Assembly: GCA_003427395.1 (NCBI GenBank)
Contig: BFEA01000089.1
Location: forward strand, 2,088,700 to 2,125,440
Length of the DNA: 36,741 nucleotides
DNA from: Chara braunii
Taxonomy: Eukaryota; Streptophyta; Charophyceae; Charales; Characeae
Direction: 5' to 3'
Numbering within the stretch: the first letter of the stretch is position 1; each line of letters opens with the position of its first letter. A model generated the notes under the pieces. The model did not search any database. It saw nothing but the letters and a program-made list of their open reading frames with translations, and was not told the DNA's origin. The position numbers were made by a program, and so were the translations under genes. Shown piece after piece: positions 33,010-36,741 of the stretch.

Positions 33010-33265
33010 GAAAAAAAAAAGGCGGACTCCTTCTTTGTCTATGTACCTTGTTGGAAGGTAGGTGACAGGCGAACCCTCCTTTGTCTATGTACCTTGTTCC
33101 AACTACCAAGCTGGCCGTCGTTCTCTTGGGCGCCAAGATTGATTTGGCCAAACTCACAGTGAGGTTGTTGTCTTTTGGAGTAGCAGCAGTTTGTTTGGTT
33201 GCGTGTGGGTGCCAGTGCTGCGTGTGAGAAGTGCGCGCTGAGCAAACGCCAAGATTGATTTGGAC
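33010..33265. repeat. Short direct repeats
   Basis: CTTTGTCTATGTACCTTGTT occurs twice (about 33032 and 33080), and CGCCAAGATTGATTTGG occurs twice (about 33131 and 33248). No gene is associated with them. Confidence 0.8.
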
Positions 33266-34340
33266 TCAGCGAGAAACAGGTAAACAGGGAGAAAAGGTGC
33301 GCACAGAAGCAGCATTGAAGCTCCACACGCAGGATGTAGTGCGCAGCCCATGCACCGTGCGGCCCATACGGACGATGCTCTGTCTAATGCAATGTATTTT
33401 CTATGCATTTATTCTACAGACATGATCTGATGGCTTCCTTGGTCTTCTTTTTCCCTTTTTTTTTTTTTTTTTTTTTTCAGAACAGACGAGTTAGTCTATT
33501 GGTGGGCAGTTGCACCTGCAGGAAACTAACTGAAAGTCGTCATCAACGAAGAGCAGCGACGATTGCCCTCTTGCGAGGGTATTGGCTGCCTATCTGGACG
33601 CTAGGATGGCCGCAGCATCAGGCAAGGTTGGTCCCAACCCCTGCCACGTGGCAGAACCTACACACCCCCGTGGGAAGGGAAAGAGAGGGGTTTTCTTTGT
33701 TCTTTGTAGTCAGGGCAAATCGGGATGACTCCGTGCTTTTTTTGTTTTTGTTTCGTGGGACAAACAACATTGGCTCATGCATCGTATGGTGGGCTGTTGG
33801 GTTTAGTGACCCTTCACTCCACAACCCTTCTATGTGGGCTCAACCAAATCTCTCTTTGATTCCTCCCAATTTTGCATTTATTTGGTAACTTGGTAAATCC
33901 CCCCCCTCCCCCTCCCTTATGGAGGTATTGCATCAGGGTCTATATGGGTGCGGTGCCCAACTTCTGTCTCTATAAAATCTCTGCAGCCTGCAGCCTTCCA
34001 TTAATCTATATAAAATTATAAATCCATACAGCCTTATCTTGTAGACCACAACACAATACTCTTCCGGTATGTGCTGTGCTTTCCGTGACCTGTTCTTTGT
34101 GCGAAGGCCGACGACGACTCTGGGCTACGAAAGCATCTACTTTTTCCTAACCCAGTCCGAGGCAACAGTCTCCCACTGGAACCGTTGCCGAGACTGTTGC
34201 CGTATGGTGATGCATTGGGAGGTGTGTGTGTGGGGGGGGGGGGGGGGGGCGAAGGCGATGGTCGAGGATGATGAGTCTGATAAGTTCTACATCTGTGCAA
34301 CAAATCACTCGTTTGGGCGGGGTGGGTTGATGCAAGAGTC
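33266..34340. other. Region with a splice-acceptor-like tract, no gene called
   Basis: A long T run ending CAG at about 33454-33480 is a good 3' splice-site shape, and AACAGGTAAACA near 33277 resembles a 5' site. TATAAAATC near 33971 and AT-rich DNA after it could be a promoter or LTR edge. No coding exon between or after them is recognisable. Confidence 0.3.
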
Positions 34341-34351
34341 CAAGTGTTGTA

Positions 34352-34969
34352 TCAACCTCTGGCTACCTCTTCCTGTTCTTTCTCGTCACCATTTCTGGTT
34401 GCTGTGTCGCTTTCTGCCACAAAAGCGCGCTTGCATTCCAAGCAAACGGAAGCTTGGCAGTGGAACATGAGGCCTTGTAAGCTGCCGTGATTTTTCGGGT
34501 CTCGCTCCACTGCAAACAACACTCGATGTGTCTGCAGCTCATACTTCAGCTCATACTTGTTCGTATACATTCCAAATGTTTGCCTGGCCTCGCCCGAAAT
34601 GCACCTGGGCCTGAAATTGGATCCAAGTGGATGTACGTGTTGAGCAGTGGAGCAAGGTCCTTTGGTTGCTGCTCCTGTCGGATCCTCACTTTTTGCTGAT
34701 GGTTTCTCATTGGAATTCGCTTCCATGAATAATATTTTTGTGCTCCCGAGTTTCGTCTGCTGCGGACGACTCCCCGGTTGTCCGACCGGACACAATTCGG
34801 ACACCCAGAGGGTTATTTGGTATTTTTCAGTCAGCCCCCCTGTAGTGCCTGCGGGGTGTCTGGACTCTGTGGAGTGTATTTTTTGGCTTGTGATAGACCT
34901 TTCTTTGTTTTGTGGGTGTTTTGCTGGCTTGTGATGGGGTGTGCACCGACAGTCTGTAGAGTTTTCCAT
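34352..34969 (-). CDS. Unrecognised open frame, 205 codons
   Basis: This is the longest unexplained frame in the right half. The last third is the most protein-like part: a stretch with KYELKYELQ, then CQASVCLECKRAF, whose three Cys hint at a small metal-binding site, then an acidic/basic tail. The first half is low in hydrophobic clusters and may be chance. No family is recognised. It overlaps plus-strand frames, so it may be noise or an exon of an unseen gene. Confidence 0.2.
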   Translation of the reverse strand: MENSTDCRCTPHHKPAKHPQNKERSITSQKIHSTESRHPAGTTGGLTEKYQITLWVSELCPVGQPGSRPQQTKLGSTKILFMEANSNEKPSAKSEDPTGAATKGPCSTAQHVHPLGSNFRPRCISGEARQTFGMYTNKYELKYELQTHRVLFAVERDPKNHGSLQGLMFHCQASVCLECKRAFVAESDTATRNGDEKEQEEVARG

Positions 34970-34999
34970 CTGGTGTGGGTGAGTGGTAGCCAGCTTTGA

Positions 35000-35520
35000 T
35001 TTTTGTCACAGGTACCTTGAGGGCAGTGGTTGGTGCCCACCTCCTCAGAGGGTATGATTAGTTGTCGGGCAGTCGTTGATGATGCTTAACGGAGCCTTAA
35101 CCACAACCGAATGGGGTTAAGGTGGATTATCACTTACAGTGTAATCAGTTAGGGGACGCTAACTCTGTTTCTTTTTAAAATTTTAATTTTGGCTTGTAAG
35201 TTGTTCAGTTATTATCCTTCTTTTTTATTTGGAAGAAAAAGGGATCATATCATATCATTGATAGCTGGGAAACGGGCCCGGTGTCCCTCACATGAACAAT
35301 TGCAGCCAAGCGGAGCTGGACAAGGCCCTCCCTCCGGCCAAACCCATCCCCAGCCATGAGAAAACGAGGCACCAAATACCAAAAACGGAGAAACCCCAGT
35401 TACGCATGCTATTGTACCCCCATGAAAACTACAAAATCATAAGTGCAAAAACCACATTGTTCAGTTTTTTTTCCTCATGCAATGTTTTGTTTTGTTTTGT
35501 TTTGTTTTTTTTTGTGTTGT
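35000..35520. other. Intergenic AT-rich region
   Basis: No gene is supported. The frame beginning at 35292 runs into the poly(T)/GT tract and is not credible. Confidence 0.35.
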
Positions 35521-35521
35521 T

Positions 35522-35589
<68 letters not shown>
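35521..35589. repeat. Poly(T) followed by a GT microsatellite
   Basis: About 30 T (with an earlier TTTTG series) pass straight into about 17 GT repeats. Confidence 0.95.
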
Positions 35590-35590
<1 letters not shown>

Positions 35591-35914
35591 CTGGGCCCTT
35601 CCCGGATCCTTGCACGGCGGGCAACCCCCCCACAAAATAAGGTTACCCGGTGCAGCCCGGCTTGTAGTCTAGCTGGTCATTTCATTCTTACCTTCTTTAA
35701 GAAAATTTTCCCAAATAATAAGGATGCCGGATAACACATGCTGCTCCCTACGGATAGACTGGAGCATTTCTTTTAATTCAAAAAAGCAAAAACAACTTGC
35801 GCTTTGTCAGGGAATAACGTCAGAAAAACTCTGAAAATTGAAAATTGAGGGGAAAAAAGAAAAAAAAAACAAAGCGCGTCAAAAGCACGAAAAAATTGCC
35901 TCGCAGCCTCGGAA

Positions 35915-35935
35915 GTACTCGTGGTTTATAAGTTT
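35915..35935 (+). repeat. AAGTACTCGTGGTTTATAAG motif, variant site
   Basis: A variant of the recurring motif with TCG for TGG. It resembles the second half of the doubled inverted site at 32474-32501. Confidence 0.5.
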
Positions 35936-35980
35936 GTGAAGCTTCAGGCACTCAAAATTTTACATGCACCACCTGCGCAT

Positions 35981-36150
35981 GCCCCCTTTACAACCTGCAC
36001 TGCACCCCCTTTGTGTGCACTACCCAGCCTCACCCCCCCCTTTATAACCTGTAGTGAACCCCCTTTACAACCTGTAGTGCACCCCCTTTATAACCTGTAG
36101 TGCACCCCCTTTACGTGCACTACCCGGGCACCGCCTTTACAACGTGTACA
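35981..36150. repeat. 23-bp C-rich minisatellite
   Basis: About seven units like CCCCCTTTAYAACCTGTAGTGC run in tandem. The central three are near-identical, while some outer units carry GTGCACTACCC in place of the AACCTGTAGTGC half. Confidence 0.85.
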
Positions 36151-36519
36151 CAGTAGACGGACCTGACCACTTGCGACAGTTTGTTCCTTCAAGTTGGTAT
36201 AGATGCATCCTCAGGGGGTTCCACTTACATTGCAGACTGTTTCCAGTCGGTTGTAAAAGCTTTGAAGTTGATATAGTGTAAAGTTGTACACCCTTCACCG
36301 GACGGCGGTGGACATTGCTCATGGTGCAGACTCTTCCGCTTCATGGTACGAACTCTCCAGATTATGATTCCATGAGCGATGCGCATTGAAGCCCACATTT
36401 CAGCTTCCATAAAAGTGCCAATCACTTCGCGCTTTCAATGATGATTGCTTGTAATTGCGATTCACTGGCTCGTATTCTATCAAAGTTAATCAAACCATAA
36501 GCATTATAAGTGGCGGCGC

Positions 36520-36542
36520 GTGTGGGACTGGTTGCAGAACGG

Positions 36543-36596
<54 letters not shown>

Positions 36597-36618
36597 AACG
36601 TGGGACTGGTTGCAGAAC

Positions 36619-36672
<54 letters not shown>

Positions 36673-36681
36673 TGGAAAGGT

Positions 36682-36706
<25 letters not shown>
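36520..36706. repeat. Nested CT microsatellites with repeated flank
   Basis: Three CT tracts (about 36543-36591, 36622-36668 and 36682-36706) occur. The first two are each preceded by GTGGGACTGGTTGCAGAACG, showing duplication of flank plus tract. Confidence 0.9.
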
Positions 36707-36719
<13 letters not shown>

Positions 36720-36741
36720 TCACTCACTCGCGCGACTGAAC

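Noticed and set aside
33403-33888. 161-codon frame after a splice-acceptor-like tract
   Set aside because: Begins with a poly-Phe run from the T tract and has no recognisable protein character.
33797-34052. Possible solo LTR (TGTTGGG to CACAACA with a TATA-like word)
   Set aside because: No matching target-site duplication and no second copy in the window.
35981-36150. CRISPR-like array
   Set aside because: Units are contiguous without unique spacers and the context is eukaryotic.

Overview
The window is nuclear DNA from a large, repeat-rich eukaryotic genome. I read it as a streptophyte green alga or early plant. A charophyte such as Chara is my best guess, but this is inference: nothing in the sequence names the species. 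Supporting points are a plant-style intronless hnRNP U-like gene, a mitochondrial-type rps11 fragment, a U2 snRNA fragment, decayed Ty3-like and hAT-like transposons, and abundant CT/GA microsatellites. Single n bases beside homopolymers and one 267-base run of n mark weak assembly points.

Layout. 1-2.9 kb: a decayed retrotransposon read on the minus strand, in the order gag, zinc knuckle, aspartic protease. The knuckle segment is tandemly duplicated. 2.9-7.8 kb: AT-rich DNA with small duplications and a dense TTGAC cluster. 7.8-10.4 kb: two diverged tandem arrays (about 122-bp and 67-bp units). One array unit is split by a 333-bp insertion, and a 968-bp non-autonomous hAT element follows, each flanked by a target-site duplication. 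10.4-15.3 kb: mostly unexplained sequence with one tRNA-derived SINE head. 15.3-16.6 kb: a long two-copy tandem duplication with expanded GT/GA tracts. 17.4-21.2 kb: a GC-rich island with the only confident gene, an hnRNP U-like SPRY/P-loop protein whose C-terminal part falls in the assembly gap.

21.2-28.1 kb: a mosaic of small mobile and captured sequences. It holds a 143-bp duplication with E2F-like sites, a poly(A)-tailed U2 snRNA fragment, at least four copies of a 104-111-bp hairpin MITE, another SINE head, an rps11 fragment, and 130-bp arms in inverted orientation around a minisatellite. 28.1-36.7 kb: microsatellites, diverged duplications, a 23-bp minisatellite and unassigned open frames, with no confident gene.

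Only the hnRNP U-like gene looks functional. The rest records insertion, tandem duplication and decay. The most informative observations are the U2-derived retro-insert, the clustered hairpin MITE family, a SINE family recognisable from three copies, and a recurring near-palindromic motif built on GTACTGGTGGTTTAAAC.
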